Assembly: GCF_029910535.1 (NCBI RefSeq)
Contig: NZ_CP069362.1
Location: 620,001-684,000 of the forward strand
Length of the DNA stretch: 64,000 nt
Reading direction: 5' to 3'
DNA from: Marinitoga aeolica
GTDB lineage: Bacteria; Thermotogota; Thermotogae; Petrotogales; Petrotogaceae
Part shown: positions 46,563 to 55,969 of the stretch, piece after piece
Layout of the letters: each line of letters begins with the position of its first letter
How positions within the stretch are numbered: the first letter of the stretch is position 1
Program-made: the position numbers and the translations under genes
Notes under the pieces: generated by a model
Told to the model about the DNA's origin: nothing
Database searches by the model: none
What the model saw: only the letters and a program-made list of their open reading frames with translations

Positions 46563-48077
46563 TTAGAAAGTATATTCAGTATCATTTAATGTTACTAATG
46601 TTTTTGAAACTGCTACATTATATTCTTTTCCATTTTTCATATATGTTCCTTCAAATACTCCATTACTATATGTTCCTGTAAATACTCCTCCGTCTATTTC
46701 TAAATTATTTACATTTACATTTGTTCCATCAAATGTGAATAATACTTTTTCATCATCTAATGATTTTTGTACTTCTGTTTTATTACTATAAGTTAATGTA
46801 TACCATGGTGCTTGATCTGATTTTACTATGCTTATTTCCCATGTAACTTCTATATTTGTCTCTTTATCAAAACTTGTTCTTGTTCCTGTCCAAGTATCAT
46901 TAGCTACTTCATCTATTTCTATAGTTTCATTATAATCCCAATTATTTTCTGACATATTATCGCTATCTTTCCATAATATAAATCCTAATTTTTGATAATC
47001 TGTTCCATCTCTTTCATCTCTTACATATTCATTTACATATCCTACTCCATCACCTTTTACTTTATCTTTATTATCAACTGTCTTTTCTATTGATATCTCT
47101 TTCAATTCTATATAATTTGTTTCTAGTTTATTTCTTTGAACTGTTTTTGTTTGTTTGTAATATTTCCCCTGATCTGGCATTTTTGTATAAATCTTTAAAA
47201 ATTCTGTTCCTACATTATCTTTTTCAGAATAGAATCTTTCACTATTTTTTTCATAGTTCCCATTTAAATATGATGGATCAAATGTAGATGTTGTATGTAT
47301 CCAATATACTCCTGTACTTTCTTTTGTTGGCTCATAATCATAATCATATAAATCTAAATGAGAAAGCACATCTGGCACTTCTCCATTTACTGTAAATAAT
47401 GGATAACCTGGATCATTTTCAATATCCTTCGCAAAATCTACAACTGTTTCTAATTCTTTAATCCAGCCATTTTTACTAATAACCTTTTCTCCTTCAATAT
47501 AATATACTTCATTATTATCATAATAATTTACTAAATACCATGCATCTTCCCTTACCATATATCTTTCTACACGCTTATATAAATTTACATTCATTTGAAC
47601 TTTTGGATATATATGCAGTTCTATTTTATATCCTGGAACATCTAATTCATTATCATCTGGATATACATCATCTACTGGTTCCATTGTAAAACCTACCCAA
47701 TAATTATCGTCTCCATTATACCCTTCTAATAATTCATCGAAATTAGGATTTTCAGGATCAAAGTTTTCTGGAACACTTATTTTATCATTTGTTTGATTTG
47801 TTTGTGATTTATAAGTATTATAAAATACTGCTGGTGTTGCGTCTTTAATTAAATCTGAAAATGGCACTGCTTCAAAATTAATTGTTTTAGTAACGTTTTC
47901 TTCTTGTGAAATTACAAAATCACTATACATTTTTGCTAATGGTTGTAGTTGATTTAAATCATATACGTTATTAGCTATTTCTTTATTTGCATCAACCTCT
48001 GGCTCTGTTTTCACCAAACATCCACTAAGTACAAATACCAATAACAATAATGATGTTAAATATACAATCTTTTTCAT
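46563..48077 (-). CDS. hypothetical lipoprotein, 504 aa
   Basis: N-terminus MKKIVYLTSLLLLVFVLSGC is a lipoprotein signal with lipobox LSGC, so it should be membrane-anchored by lipid outside the cytoplasm. The mature part is acidic, rich in Tyr, Asp and Asn, with no repeats or catalytic motif that I recognise. The C-terminal ~70 residues have short GGVFTGTYSNGVFEGTYMKNGK units resembling MORN-like or beta-hairpin repeats. Flanked by a terminator and a divergently unrelated exporter gene. Confidence 0.75.
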   Translation of the reverse strand: MKKIVYLTSLLLLVFVLSGCLVKTEPEVDANKEIANNVYDLNQLQPLAKMYSDFVISQEENVTKTINFEAVPFSDLIKDATPAVFYNTYKSQTNQTNDKISVPENFDPENPNFDELLEGYNGDDNYWVGFTMEPVDDVYPDDNELDVPGYKIELHIYPKVQMNVNLYKRVERYMVREDAWYLVNYYDNNEVYYIEGEKVISKNGWIKELETVVDFAKDIENDPGYPLFTVNGEVPDVLSHLDLYDYDYEPTKESTGVYWIHTTSTFDPSYLNGNYEKNSERFYSEKDNVGTEFLKIYTKMPDQGKYYKQTKTVQRNKLETNYIELKEISIEKTVDNKDKVKGDGVGYVNEYVRDERDGTDYQKLGFILWKDSDNMSENNWDYNETIEIDEVANDTWTGTRTSFDKETNIEVTWEISIVKSDQAPWYTLTYSNKTEVQKSLDDEKVLFTFDGTNVNVNNLEIDGGVFTGTYSNGVFEGTYMKNGKEYNVAVSKTLVTLNDTEYTF

Positions 48078-48208
48078 ATTAATCCCTCCAAGTTTTCTTA
48101 ATTCATATATGTATTATATCATATTTTTAAATTAATTACAAATTTAAAATAATTAAAAATTAATTATCTTTTTATTCTCTACATTACCTATTGACAATAA
48201 ATTATTTT

Positions 48209-49039
48209 TCACATTTCTCTAACTTCTTTAATACCAAATCTAACTGATGCTATAATTAAAGCAGATAATAATACTAAAGCCCCTATTATTTGTTGTGTTG
48301 TCATTGTCTCACCTAAGAAAACATATGCAGATAACATAGCAAATATAGGTTCTCCCACAAAAATAAATGCCGTTGTATTTGTTGATACAACTTTTTGATA
48401 TTTTAATTGAATTAATGTAGCTAATGTCGAAGCAAGAGCTGCTGTGAATATAGCTGTTCCAATCATCGGTAATGTAATATGTACTGGTTTTGTAAATGCT
48501 AAAGTACCATTTAAAACAGCTACAACTAAAAATTGGTACCCTAATAATGACGTTTCTTCAACTATTTTAGAATATTTAGTAATATATACCATTGATAATG
48601 CAAAAGCTACAGCACATATAAATGTTAAAATATCACCTAAATTTATTCCATTAATTCCACCTGATAAAAAATAGGATCCTATAGCGGCTAAAGGTAATGC
48701 AATGATATGGTTTATGTGGGGTTTTTCCTTTTCTACTAAATAAGAAAATAAGGGGGTTAATATTATATATAATGAAGTTATAAATCCACTTTTTGATGCC
48801 GTAGTTAATGTTAACCCTATAGTTTGAGTAATAAATCCTAAAGCAATAAATAACCCTATTATTGCACCATACTTAAAGTTTTGTTTCTTCCAAATAAGAA
48901 AAGACAAGAATGATGCAATTGCAAATCTTATTGCAAGAAAAATATATACGTCATCTCCACCAACTGTTACTTTTACCAAAGGAAATGTACTTCCCCAAAT
49001 AAAAGTAACTGACAATAACAAAATATACGCTTTAAACAT
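48209..49039 (-). CDS. DMT superfamily (EamA) transporter
   Basis: A 276-aa protein with ten helices in two EamA repeats: the first starts LLSVTFIWGSTFPLVK, the second LTFICAVAFALSMVYITKYSK. These proteins export metabolites; no substrate can be named. Site TTGGGGGGATTAA precedes the ATG. Confidence 0.9.
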   Translation of the reverse strand: MFKAYILLLSVTFIWGSTFPLVKVTVGGDDVYIFLAIRFAIASFLSFLIWKKQNFKYGAIIGLFIALGFITQTIGLTLTTASKSGFITSLYIILTPLFSYLVEKEKPHINHIIALPLAAIGSYFLSGGINGINLGDILTFICAVAFALSMVYITKYSKIVEETSLLGYQFLVVAVLNGTLAFTKPVHITLPMIGTAIFTAALASTLATLIQLKYQKVVSTNTTAFIFVGEPIFAMLSAYVFLGETMTTQQIIGALVLLSALIIASVRFGIKEVREM

Positions 49040-49146
49040 TTAATCCCCCCAATCAATATTTCGTATTACTAATTATTTTATCATTTTTCTTTTTTATTGT
49101 CAAAAAAAATGATATAATAAAAATAAGAGATTATGGAGGTGAAATT

Positions 49147-50259
49147 ATGCCATCAAAGGTTTATTTTACTGATTTAAGAACACGACCAGGAATGAATTTA
49201 CTTGATAAATTAGAAAGATTAGTTAAAAAAGCTGGTATTGAAAATATTGATTTTAAAGAAAAATTTGTTGCTATAAAGATTCATTTTGGAGAACCTGGTA
49301 ATTTAGCATATATTAGGCCAAATTACGCTGCGAGATTAGTAGAACTAATTAAAGAATTAGGTGGAAGACCTTTTTTGACTGATGCTAACACTCTTTATAG
49401 TGGAAAAAGATCGAATGCTTTAGATCATTTGGAAAGTGCATACGAAAATGGATTTAATCCTTTAGCTGTTGGGTGTCATGTTGTTATTGCTGATGGTTTA
49501 AAAGGTACAGATTACACCGAAATACCAATAAACCTCGAATATTGTAAAACTGCAAAAATAGGAACAGCTATTGTTGATAGTGATGTGATTATAGCAATGA
49601 CTCATTTTAAAGGACATGAACAAGCTGGTTTTGGCGGAACTTTGAAAAATTTAGGTATGGGATGTGCTTCAAGAGGAGGAAAATTAGAATTACATTCTAC
49701 ATCACAACCTAAAATTGTAGAAAAAAATTGTGTAGGGTGTGGCATCTGCGTTAAAAATTGTGCTCATGATGCTATTCACTTAAATGAAAAGAAAATTGCA
49801 TATATAGATTATGATAAATGTGTGGGTTGTGGTCAGTGTGTTGCTGTTTGTCAATACAATGCTGCACAGGTTGTTTGGAATGAATCATCAGAAATAATGA
49901 ATAAAAAAATAGCTGAATATACGTATGCAATTGTTAAAGACAAACCTGCATTTTATATTAATTTCATTATGAATGTTTCACCTGATTGTGACTGTTGGTC
50001 AAATAATGATTATCCAATAGTTCCAGATATAGGTATTGCTGCATCATTTGATCCTGTTGCTTTAGATATGGCAAGTGTTGATTTAGTTAAAAATGCTCCG
50101 ATATTACCAGGAAGTAAGATATATAAGGATCACTCTCATGATTTTGTAGGAGAAGATAAATTTAAATTCGTGCATCCTAATGCAGACTGGGAAGCAGGAT
50201 TAAATCATGCAGAAAAAATAGGCCTTGGAACAAAAAATTATGAATTAATAAAAGTATAG
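49147..50259 (+). CDS. DUF362 protein with two 4Fe-4S clusters
   Basis: A 370-aa protein. The N-terminal DUF362 part has KIHFGEPGNLAYIRP and MTHFKGHEQAGFGGTLKNLGMG; then a bacterial ferredoxin pair CVGCGICVKNC and CVGCGQCVAVC at ~195-240. The function is unknown; these occur in many anaerobes and are thought to take part in electron transfer. Site TGGAGGTGAAATT precedes the ATG. Confidence 0.9.
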   Translation: MPSKVYFTDLRTRPGMNLLDKLERLVKKAGIENIDFKEKFVAIKIHFGEPGNLAYIRPNYAARLVELIKELGGRPFLTDANTLYSGKRSNALDHLESAYENGFNPLAVGCHVVIADGLKGTDYTEIPINLEYCKTAKIGTAIVDSDVIIAMTHFKGHEQAGFGGTLKNLGMGCASRGGKLELHSTSQPKIVEKNCVGCGICVKNCAHDAIHLNEKKIAYIDYDKCVGCGQCVAVCQYNAAQVVWNESSEIMNKKIAEYTYAIVKDKPAFYINFIMNVSPDCDCWSNNDYPIVPDIGIAASFDPVALDMASVDLVKNAPILPGSKIYKDHSHDFVGEDKFKFVHPNADWEAGLNHAEKIGLGTKNYELIKV

Positions 50260-50290
50260 TAAAGGCAGCCATTTTGGCTACCTTTACTAT
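50256..50290. terminator. bidirectional terminator, DUF362 / flavin reductase
   Basis: A 15-bp stem with one mismatch (ATAGTAAAGGCAGCC against GGCTACCTTTACTAT). A short T run follows on the minus strand; the plus side has only a weak one. Confidence 0.7.
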
Positions 50291-50291
50291 A

Positions 50292-50741
50292 TTAAAACAA
50301 TTGATGTTCCCCATATAATAATGGTTGATCAAATTTTAATAGTTCTTGATTTACTACCTTACCTATATATACAATATGATCTCCTGCTTCAGCCTTATTT
50401 ACTATCTTGCACTCAAAAAAAGCAACAATGTTTTTTATCTTTGGAATTCCACTCTTTGTTAATTCAAAATCCACATTTTCAAATTTATTTATATTTCTTC
50501 CACTTTTGCTACCAAATATCTTCGCTAAATTTTTTTGTTCTTTTGATAATATACATACACCAAACTTATCTGCACTTTCTAATAATTCATATGAATATCT
50601 TTGCTTCCCAATTGATATTGCTATCATAGGTGGTTTTATAGATACTCTTGTTATCCAGGCTACAGTTATACCATTTAATTTATTATTTGAATTTATAGTA
50701 ACAATAGAAGCAACATTATATATTTTTCCTAAAGCATCCAT
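50292..50741 (-). CDS. flavin reductase-like FMN-binding protein
   Basis: A 149-aa protein of the flavin-reductase-like domain family: LNGITVAWITRVSIKPPMIAISIGKQRYSYELL and KFGVCILSKEQKNLAKIFGSKSG are typical, with flavin phosphate contacts in the first block. It could act as a flavoredoxin-type electron carrier near the ferredoxin-like DUF362 protein. AGGAGGGGAAAT precedes the ATG. Confidence 0.88.
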   Translation of the reverse strand: MDALGKIYNVASIVTINSNNKLNGITVAWITRVSIKPPMIAISIGKQRYSYELLESADKFGVCILSKEQKNLAKIFGSKSGRNINKFENVDFELTKSGIPKIKNIVAFFECKIVNKAEAGDHIVYIGKVVNQELLKFDQPLLYGEHQLF

Positions 50742-50755
50742 ATTTCCCCTCCTAT

Positions 50756-50784
50756 TAAAAAAGCGCCTTTCGGCGCTTTTTTTA
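50756..50784 (-). terminator. terminator of the parvulin isomerase gene
   Basis: AAAAAAGCGCC, TTTC loop and GGCGCTTTTTTT, positioned directly after the stop of the minus-strand gene. Confidence 0.85.
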
Positions 50785-52446
50785 ATTGTTATCTCCCATC
50801 ATATTCTTCAATGTTGTTTTAATTTCATCAATAATTTTTTGTGATTCTGTTTTTATTTTTTCATCATCAGTGGTTGATACTATTTTTTCAAATGCTTGCA
50901 ACATTTTTTCTAATTCTGGTTGAATAACATCTTTTGGTTGTGAAGCTATATATTGTTTTATATATTGATAATATGTATAATTGTATTCAAAAGAAATTTG
51001 AGGATCGTCAGGATTTAATTGATACAATCTTATTAAGGTATCCATATCTTTATTTTTTGTATACATTTCTTTTAAAATATTAAATTCTTTCATTTTTAAA
51101 TTGTTTATATATTTCTGAGTCTCTTGAATATTTATATTTTTATCAAATAATTCTGGATACATAATCTTTGCATAATACAAATTTTCCAAATCTTTTTTTA
51201 ATGCTGTTTTTTCCTCTTTCCCTTTTTCATCTTTAATGTTTTTTAATTCTTTTTCTAATTCGTCTATTTTATTGCTTATTTCTTTATCATTCATTTTTAC
51301 ATATTCAGTGTTTTTATATTTAGAAATTGTTTTTTCTAATTCAATCATTTCTGGCAAAGTTTGATTTAATTCTTTCACTAAATTTAAATAGCTCATTTTC
51401 CACAACTCTGGCGCTTTTTCATTATCTTTTATAGCATCATATAATTTTCTTTCAACATCCATTTTCTCATCTAACGTTTTTGCTTTTTCAATTTTATCTT
51501 CATATATAAGGGGCTCGTACTTTATAGCATAACTAAAATCTTTTGAATAATTAGAATACCATTTATATAGTTTATTATTTTTCAATTCTGATTTTAAATT
51601 TTTCATTAATTCACTATCAGATTTTATATCATCAATAGTGTTATATACTTTTTTACCTTCAACTTTTATAATATGATAACCATAATTTGATTTTACTGGT
51701 CCTACTATTTCTCCAACTTTCGCTTTAAATGCTGCATTAAAATATTCTGGTACTACTTGATTTTTTGCGACCCAGTCAATACTACCACCATTTTTAGCTG
51801 ATTGAGTATCAATAGAATATTTTTTTGCTGCATCTTCAAATGTAATTTTCCCACTCTCAATTTCATTTAAAATCTTATTAGCAGTTGCTTCATCTGTAAC
51901 TAAAATATGTTTTGTTAATACTTTTTCATTTCTTAATTTTATATCTTCAAAATTATTTTTTATATACTCATCTAATTCTTTATCCGTAACATTTCCTATT
52001 GTAGAATCTATATATTTATAATATTCCTCCGTAGATAATGCTTCTCTTAAATATTGTTTAAGTCTATCTTCTGATCCAAAGTAGTTGATAATTTGATCTT
52101 TAGTTTGCGGATTACTCAAATATTGTGAAGCTAAATCATTCACCTGTTGATTAATCTTGCTTGCATCTGGCGTATAACCGTTTTCTTTTGCATAATATTC
52201 AAGTATCTTATAATTCAATATATCTTTTATTGTTGATAACATATAATATGGTTCTTTCATCTTATCATATTGTTGTCCGCTTTGCTGTAAGGAATTGATT
52301 CTATTCACATATTCAATTTCAAATCTTTTGTCATCTAAAGAATAATCTTTTAAAACTTTCCCCTCTTTGGTCAAATATCCAATAACTTCTGAAAAAGCAA
52401 AAACACTAAACACAACTAATAGTAAAACTAAAACTACTTTTTTCAT
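50782..52446 (-). CDS. SurA/PrsA-type peptidyl-prolyl isomerase
   Basis: A 554-aa exported chaperone. Signal peptide MKKVVLVLLLVVFSVFAFSE; SurA-like helical N-domain; parvulin domain at ~175-270 with LTKHILVTDEATANKIL, FEDAAKKYSIDTQSAKNGGSIDWV and VKSNYGYHIIKVEGKK. The C-terminal ~270 residues are helical and charged with no known domain. It likely helps fold periplasmic or outer-membrane proteins, fitting the barrel-like protein encoded at 20471. Confidence 0.9.
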   Translation of the reverse strand: MKKVVLVLLLVVFSVFAFSEVIGYLTKEGKVLKDYSLDDKRFEIEYVNRINSLQQSGQQYDKMKEPYYMLSTIKDILNYKILEYYAKENGYTPDASKINQQVNDLASQYLSNPQTKDQIINYFGSEDRLKQYLREALSTEEYYKYIDSTIGNVTDKELDEYIKNNFEDIKLRNEKVLTKHILVTDEATANKILNEIESGKITFEDAAKKYSIDTQSAKNGGSIDWVAKNQVVPEYFNAAFKAKVGEIVGPVKSNYGYHIIKVEGKKVYNTIDDIKSDSELMKNLKSELKNNKLYKWYSNYSKDFSYAIKYEPLIYEDKIEKAKTLDEKMDVERKLYDAIKDNEKAPELWKMSYLNLVKELNQTLPEMIELEKTISKYKNTEYVKMNDKEISNKIDELEKELKNIKDEKGKEEKTALKKDLENLYYAKIMYPELFDKNINIQETQKYINNLKMKEFNILKEMYTKNKDMDTLIRLYQLNPDDPQISFEYNYTYYQYIKQYIASQPKDVIQPELEKMLQAFEKIVSTTDDEKIKTESQKIIDEIKTTLKNMMGDNN

Positions 52447-52461
52447 ACTACACCTCCAAAT

Positions 52462-53172
52462 TTAGATATCTATTTTTGACTTAAATTCGTTCTTATTCAT
52501 TTTTGAAATAGGAACTACATTAAATAAACTTTCATTAAAACACATTGTTAAATCTTTGTCTAACCCCATTTTTTTTAATTTTTGCGCATGAATAGAATAT
52601 TGTAATATTCTTGCATGTGGAATATTTGCCATATTAAGCGCAATATATGATTCGTCATTAAAATATGTAATATCCTGTTTAGATAATACACTAAGAAGTC
52701 TTCCAGCTGTAAATACATCTTCTAAAGAGACATTACCATCCGTTCCACTACAAATTATTCCTATATCATCTATTTTTCTTGTAAGTAAATACTGTAAAAC
52801 AGCTTTTAGGTTTATTAATGACGCTGCAATAGTTATTCCTTTAGAGTTAGCTAATAATAATGATTTAGAACCATTTGTAGTACACAATATAATTTTCTTA
52901 TTTTTAAAATGAGCTGCATTTTTTAATATTTCTGAAGGAGAATTAGAATAATCAAAACCCGAGATTTTCATTGCATTTCTTTCCCCTAATAATAACGTAT
53001 GCTCTCCTTTTAGTTCAAAAGCTTTTTCCGGGTTATTTACTATAGTAATACTATCACATCCAACAGACAATGCCGTAGCTATACTAGAAGTTGCTCTTAG
53101 TGTATCAATAACTATATAATATTTATGGGTTTCAATATTTTCTTTTGGTAAAAAATATGTATATAGCCTCAT
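52462..53172 (-). CDS. 2-phosphosulfolactate phosphatase-like protein (ComB family)
   Basis: A 236-aa protein: YYIVIDTLRATSSIATAL, LLGERNAMKISGFDYSNSP and IILCTTNGSKSL match ComB, which dephosphorylates 2-phosphosulfolactate in coenzyme M synthesis. No other coenzyme M genes are in the window, so another phosphate ester may be the substrate. It overlaps the histidine phosphatase gene (ATGA) and follows the same operon as an Fe-alcohol dehydrogenase. Confidence 0.88.
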   Translation of the reverse strand: MRLYTYFLPKENIETHKYYIVIDTLRATSSIATALSVGCDSITIVNNPEKAFELKGEHTLLLGERNAMKISGFDYSNSPSEILKNAAHFKNKKIILCTTNGSKSLLLANSKGITIAASLINLKAVLQYLLTRKIDDIGIICSGTDGNVSLEDVFTAGRLLSVLSKQDITYFNDESYIALNMANIPHARILQYSIHAQKLKKMGLDKDLTMCFNESLFNVVPISKMNKNEFKSKIDI

Positions 53173-53807
53173 AATTCTTCCTCCACTGTTTTTGGATGAA
53201 TTATTCTTTCTAAATCAAGATGCCATGTCTCATTTAAATTTAATAATCTTATATTTCCATTTATATATTCTAACGTTGTTACTGAGGCATTATCAAGCAT
53301 AAAATTTCTATGTTGATTCAATGGTAAATTTAATACCCAACATATTACAGTTCTTAATAATAATCCATGAGAAACAACTACAATATCTTTTTCATTTTCA
53401 CTAATAATTTTTTTTAAAGCTTTTACTCCTCTTTGCTGAACTTCAGCTAATGATTCAACTCCATTTACAAACGCCCACGGATCTTTTGACCATAACTCAA
53501 ATTCTTTTGGAAATTTCTTTTTTACGTCATTAATATTATAGCCATTCCACAATGCAACATGTGCTTCTTTCAAATCTTCAATTATTATTGGTTGAGATTT
53601 GATGTTTTCTGATATAGGTAAAGCAGTTCTATGCGCTCTCTTCAATGGAGAAGAATAAACTTTTACATAATATTCATTTTTAAATCTTCCTTTTAAATTT
53701 TCCGCCTGTTTTATTCCTATTTCATTTAATTCTACATCAACATTTCCCTGCCATTTTCTTTGCAAATTCCAATCAGTCATCCCATGACGTATTAAGTAAA
53801 TTTTCAA
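53169..53807 (-). CDS. histidine phosphatase (phosphoglycerate mutase-like)
   Basis: A 212-aa protein with the RHG motif YLIRHGMTDWNLQRKWQG at the N-terminus, and the second catalytic His in VVVSHGLLLRTVI. This fits a cofactor-dependent phosphoglycerate mutase superfamily phosphatase, substrate unknown (PhoE/CobC-like). I chose a TTG start because AAGGGGGAAAAATA lies just before; the open upstream codons overlap that site. Confidence 0.85.
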   Translation of the reverse strand: MKIYLIRHGMTDWNLQRKWQGNVDVELNEIGIKQAENLKGRFKNEYYVKVYSSPLKRAHRTALPISENIKSQPIIIEDLKEAHVALWNGYNINDVKKKFPKEFELWSKDPWAFVNGVESLAEVQQRGVKALKKIISENEKDIVVVSHGLLLRTVICWVLNLPLNQHRNFMLDNASVTTLEYINGNIRLLNLNETWHLDLERIIHPKTVEEEL

Positions 53808-53839
53808 TATTTTTCCCCCTTGACCTATTAAATATTCTA

Positions 53840-54934
53840 TCATATTTTTGTAATTTTTGTATACATCTCTTTAATCTTTTTTTCATCATAAACCCCTGGG
53901 GTATTTTTTATGTGCGCCGAAGACATTACTTCATTTGTAAATAATTCTAATTCATCATCAGTAAAAGTTATATTAAAATCATATATCCCTAAATCTTTTA
54001 AGAATTTAAAGAAATTATCTAATGTTCCAAATATATCTTTAATTATTTTTGTTTTTTCTGGTGAATATTTATCAACTTCTTCCGCCACTAAAGGTAAGAA
54101 AATAGCAGTTGCCTGACCATGTCTTATTCCTTTGTGAATAGTAATTCTATACCCTAAAGAGTGAGGCAATATTGTTCCAGTTTGAGCAATTACCATCCCC
54201 GCTAAATTTGAAGCAATTGCAAGTTTTTCTCTATATTCAACATTATCCAAATTAACTAATGTTTTTGGCAAGTATTCATATATAAGTCTAATTGATTCCC
54301 TGGCAAGTATATCAGACATAACTGTGGCCCTTTTGGAAAGTATCCCTTCAACCGCATGAGACAAAGCATCAACTGCTGTTGTAAGAGTTAATTCTTTATT
54401 CATTTTAACCATATATCTTGGATCTAAATAAGATACATCTGGGAATATTAAATCGCTTTTAAATCCAGATTTTCTCCCATTTGGTTTTGTTAAAACTGCA
54501 AAAGGAGTTACCTCACTACCTGTTCCTGAAGTTGTAGGTACTGTTACTATAGGCAAAGCAACATCATAATTTTCCATATCAAACAAATCATCTGGAGTTA
54601 AATCTGAATTAGCAGTTAATACTGCAATAGCTTTTCCAGCATCCATAGGACTACCGCCACCAATAGCTATTACAAAATCACATTCTTCTTTTAAAGCTAT
54701 TTCTTTCCCTTTTATTACCATTTCATATGTGGGATTTTCTCCGATTTCGTTATAGTGAATATATGGGATTCTATATTCCTTAAGAACAGAAATAACATCA
54801 TCTAATGCTCCTGTTACTTTTGCAGAATTCCTTCCTGTTACTATAATGGCCTTTTCCCCTAATATCATTTCTTCTTTATTTTCAAAAATACACTTCTGAC
54901 CATAATACAATTTTGTTGGCATGTAATATAGCAT
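53840..54934 (-). CDS. iron-containing alcohol dehydrogenase
   Basis: A 364-aa group III alcohol dehydrogenase. NAD(P) loop FVIAIGGGSPMDAGKAIAVL and the metal region ALSHAVEGIL plus HSLGYRITIHKGIRHGQATAIFLP hold the iron-binding His and Asp residues. It interconverts alcohols and aldehydes; substrate not set. ATG at 54934 is 6 nt after AGGGGTGA; a GTG two codons earlier is less well placed. Confidence 0.92.
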   Translation of the reverse strand: MLYYMPTKLYYGQKCIFENKEEMILGEKAIIVTGRNSAKVTGALDDVISVLKEYRIPYIHYNEIGENPTYEMVIKGKEIALKEECDFVIAIGGGSPMDAGKAIAVLTANSDLTPDDLFDMENYDVALPIVTVPTTSGTGSEVTPFAVLTKPNGRKSGFKSDLIFPDVSYLDPRYMVKMNKELTLTTAVDALSHAVEGILSKRATVMSDILARESIRLIYEYLPKTLVNLDNVEYREKLAIASNLAGMVIAQTGTILPHSLGYRITIHKGIRHGQATAIFLPLVAEEVDKYSPEKTKIIKDIFGTLDNFFKFLKDLGIYDFNITFTDDELELFTNEVMSSAHIKNTPGVYDEKKIKEMYTKITKI

Positions 54935-54936
54935 TT

Positions 54937-55803
54937 TCACTCACCCCTTATACAATATTTTTTCCAAAAATCATATAAAAAATCCGGACCTTTTTTAAAT
55001 ATATCTTTTAATGAATTAATATCATTATTATTATAATAAAAAAAATCTGAAATAGCAAACATTCCAGAAATTGCTATATACTTATCCCAATAATTGCTTG
55101 CAGTTATACCTTTAATTAAAAACTCTTTATCTTTATTTACATTCATTTCGTTTTTCAATATTTTATATGATTTATTTTTCTTTTCCAGTAAACTTTTTTC
55201 TTTCCAATTTATTTTTTCAATATTTTCTGAATAAGATAAAAAATGTGCTAATCCTTCATCGAAAAACAGATATTTCATCTGCTTTCCAATTTTATCTGGC
55301 CATTTATATTTTTTATGAATAAGAATATGAGCAAGCTCATGGGTTATCAATAATGATATATTTTTTTTTAATTTTGATATTTCCATGGATGAGTTACTCA
55401 TTTGATAAATATCAAAAATCATAAATGTGTTGTTATTTTCATCATATCTTATCATAGCATCATATGGTGAAGGAGCTCCAACAATAAAATATACTGTAAA
55501 ATCGAATACATCTCTCTCATAATTCTCAAAAATTGTTTTCCAAATTTTAAAATTACATGGTTTAAAGTTTTTTAATAATGACATAAATAACGAATATGTA
55601 TATTTTATACGCTCATATGCTTTAACCGGTGGTGCTTCAAATAAAATTTTACCACTTTCTATCATTGAAAATATTTTATGATTGAAAATTCCTTCTACTT
55701 TCTTTTCTTTTAAAAAATAATCTATTATTTCTGTGTTAATTTTCAACTTAAAATCACCGTCCTCAAAATAAATATCTAAATAATTATACAACATTTTATT
55801 CAT
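54937..55803 (-). CDS. predicted zinc metalloprotease-like protein (HELAH)
   Basis: A 288-aa protein with LLITHELAHILIHKKYKWP and, about 20 residues later, FFDEGLAHFLSYSE; HExxH plus a downstream Glu is the gluzincin zinc site. There is no signal peptide or membrane helix, so it should be cytoplasmic. No closer family was recognised. It is the first gene of the operon with the Fe-alcohol dehydrogenase; the ribosome binding site before it is weak. Confidence 0.75.
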   Translation of the reverse strand: MNKMLYNYLDIYFEDGDFKLKINTEIIDYFLKEKKVEGIFNHKIFSMIESGKILFEAPPVKAYERIKYTYSLFMSLLKNFKPCNFKIWKTIFENYERDVFDFTVYFIVGAPSPYDAMIRYDENNNTFMIFDIYQMSNSSMEISKLKKNISLLITHELAHILIHKKYKWPDKIGKQMKYLFFDEGLAHFLSYSENIEKINWKEKSLLEKKNKSYKILKNEMNVNKDKEFLIKGITASNYWDKYIAISGMFAISDFFYYNNNDINSLKDIFKKGPDFLYDFWKKYCIRGE

Positions 55804-55851
55804 TCTTTATTTTTTAGAGAATACGCACTAAATAAACTTAAAGTTGTTTAC

Positions 55852-55880
55852 TTGAAAACATATAACCTTTATGATATAAT
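55852..55880 (+). promoter_or_regulatory. promoter of the CPBP gene
   Basis: TTGAAA, 17 nt, TATAAT, 90 nt upstream of the start: a strong vegetative-type match. Confidence 0.65.
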
Positions 55881-55969
55881 GGTAACAAAAATTTTTCATA
55901 AAAAACAAAAAGTGTACTTGTTTTCGATATGTGAAAAAAATAACCATATTCAAACAGAGGAGGAAATTC

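Noticed and set aside
50407-50844. 145-codon plus-strand frame opposite the flavin reductase and parvulin genes
   Set aside because: Runs through a terminator and two convincing minus-strand genes; a shadow frame.
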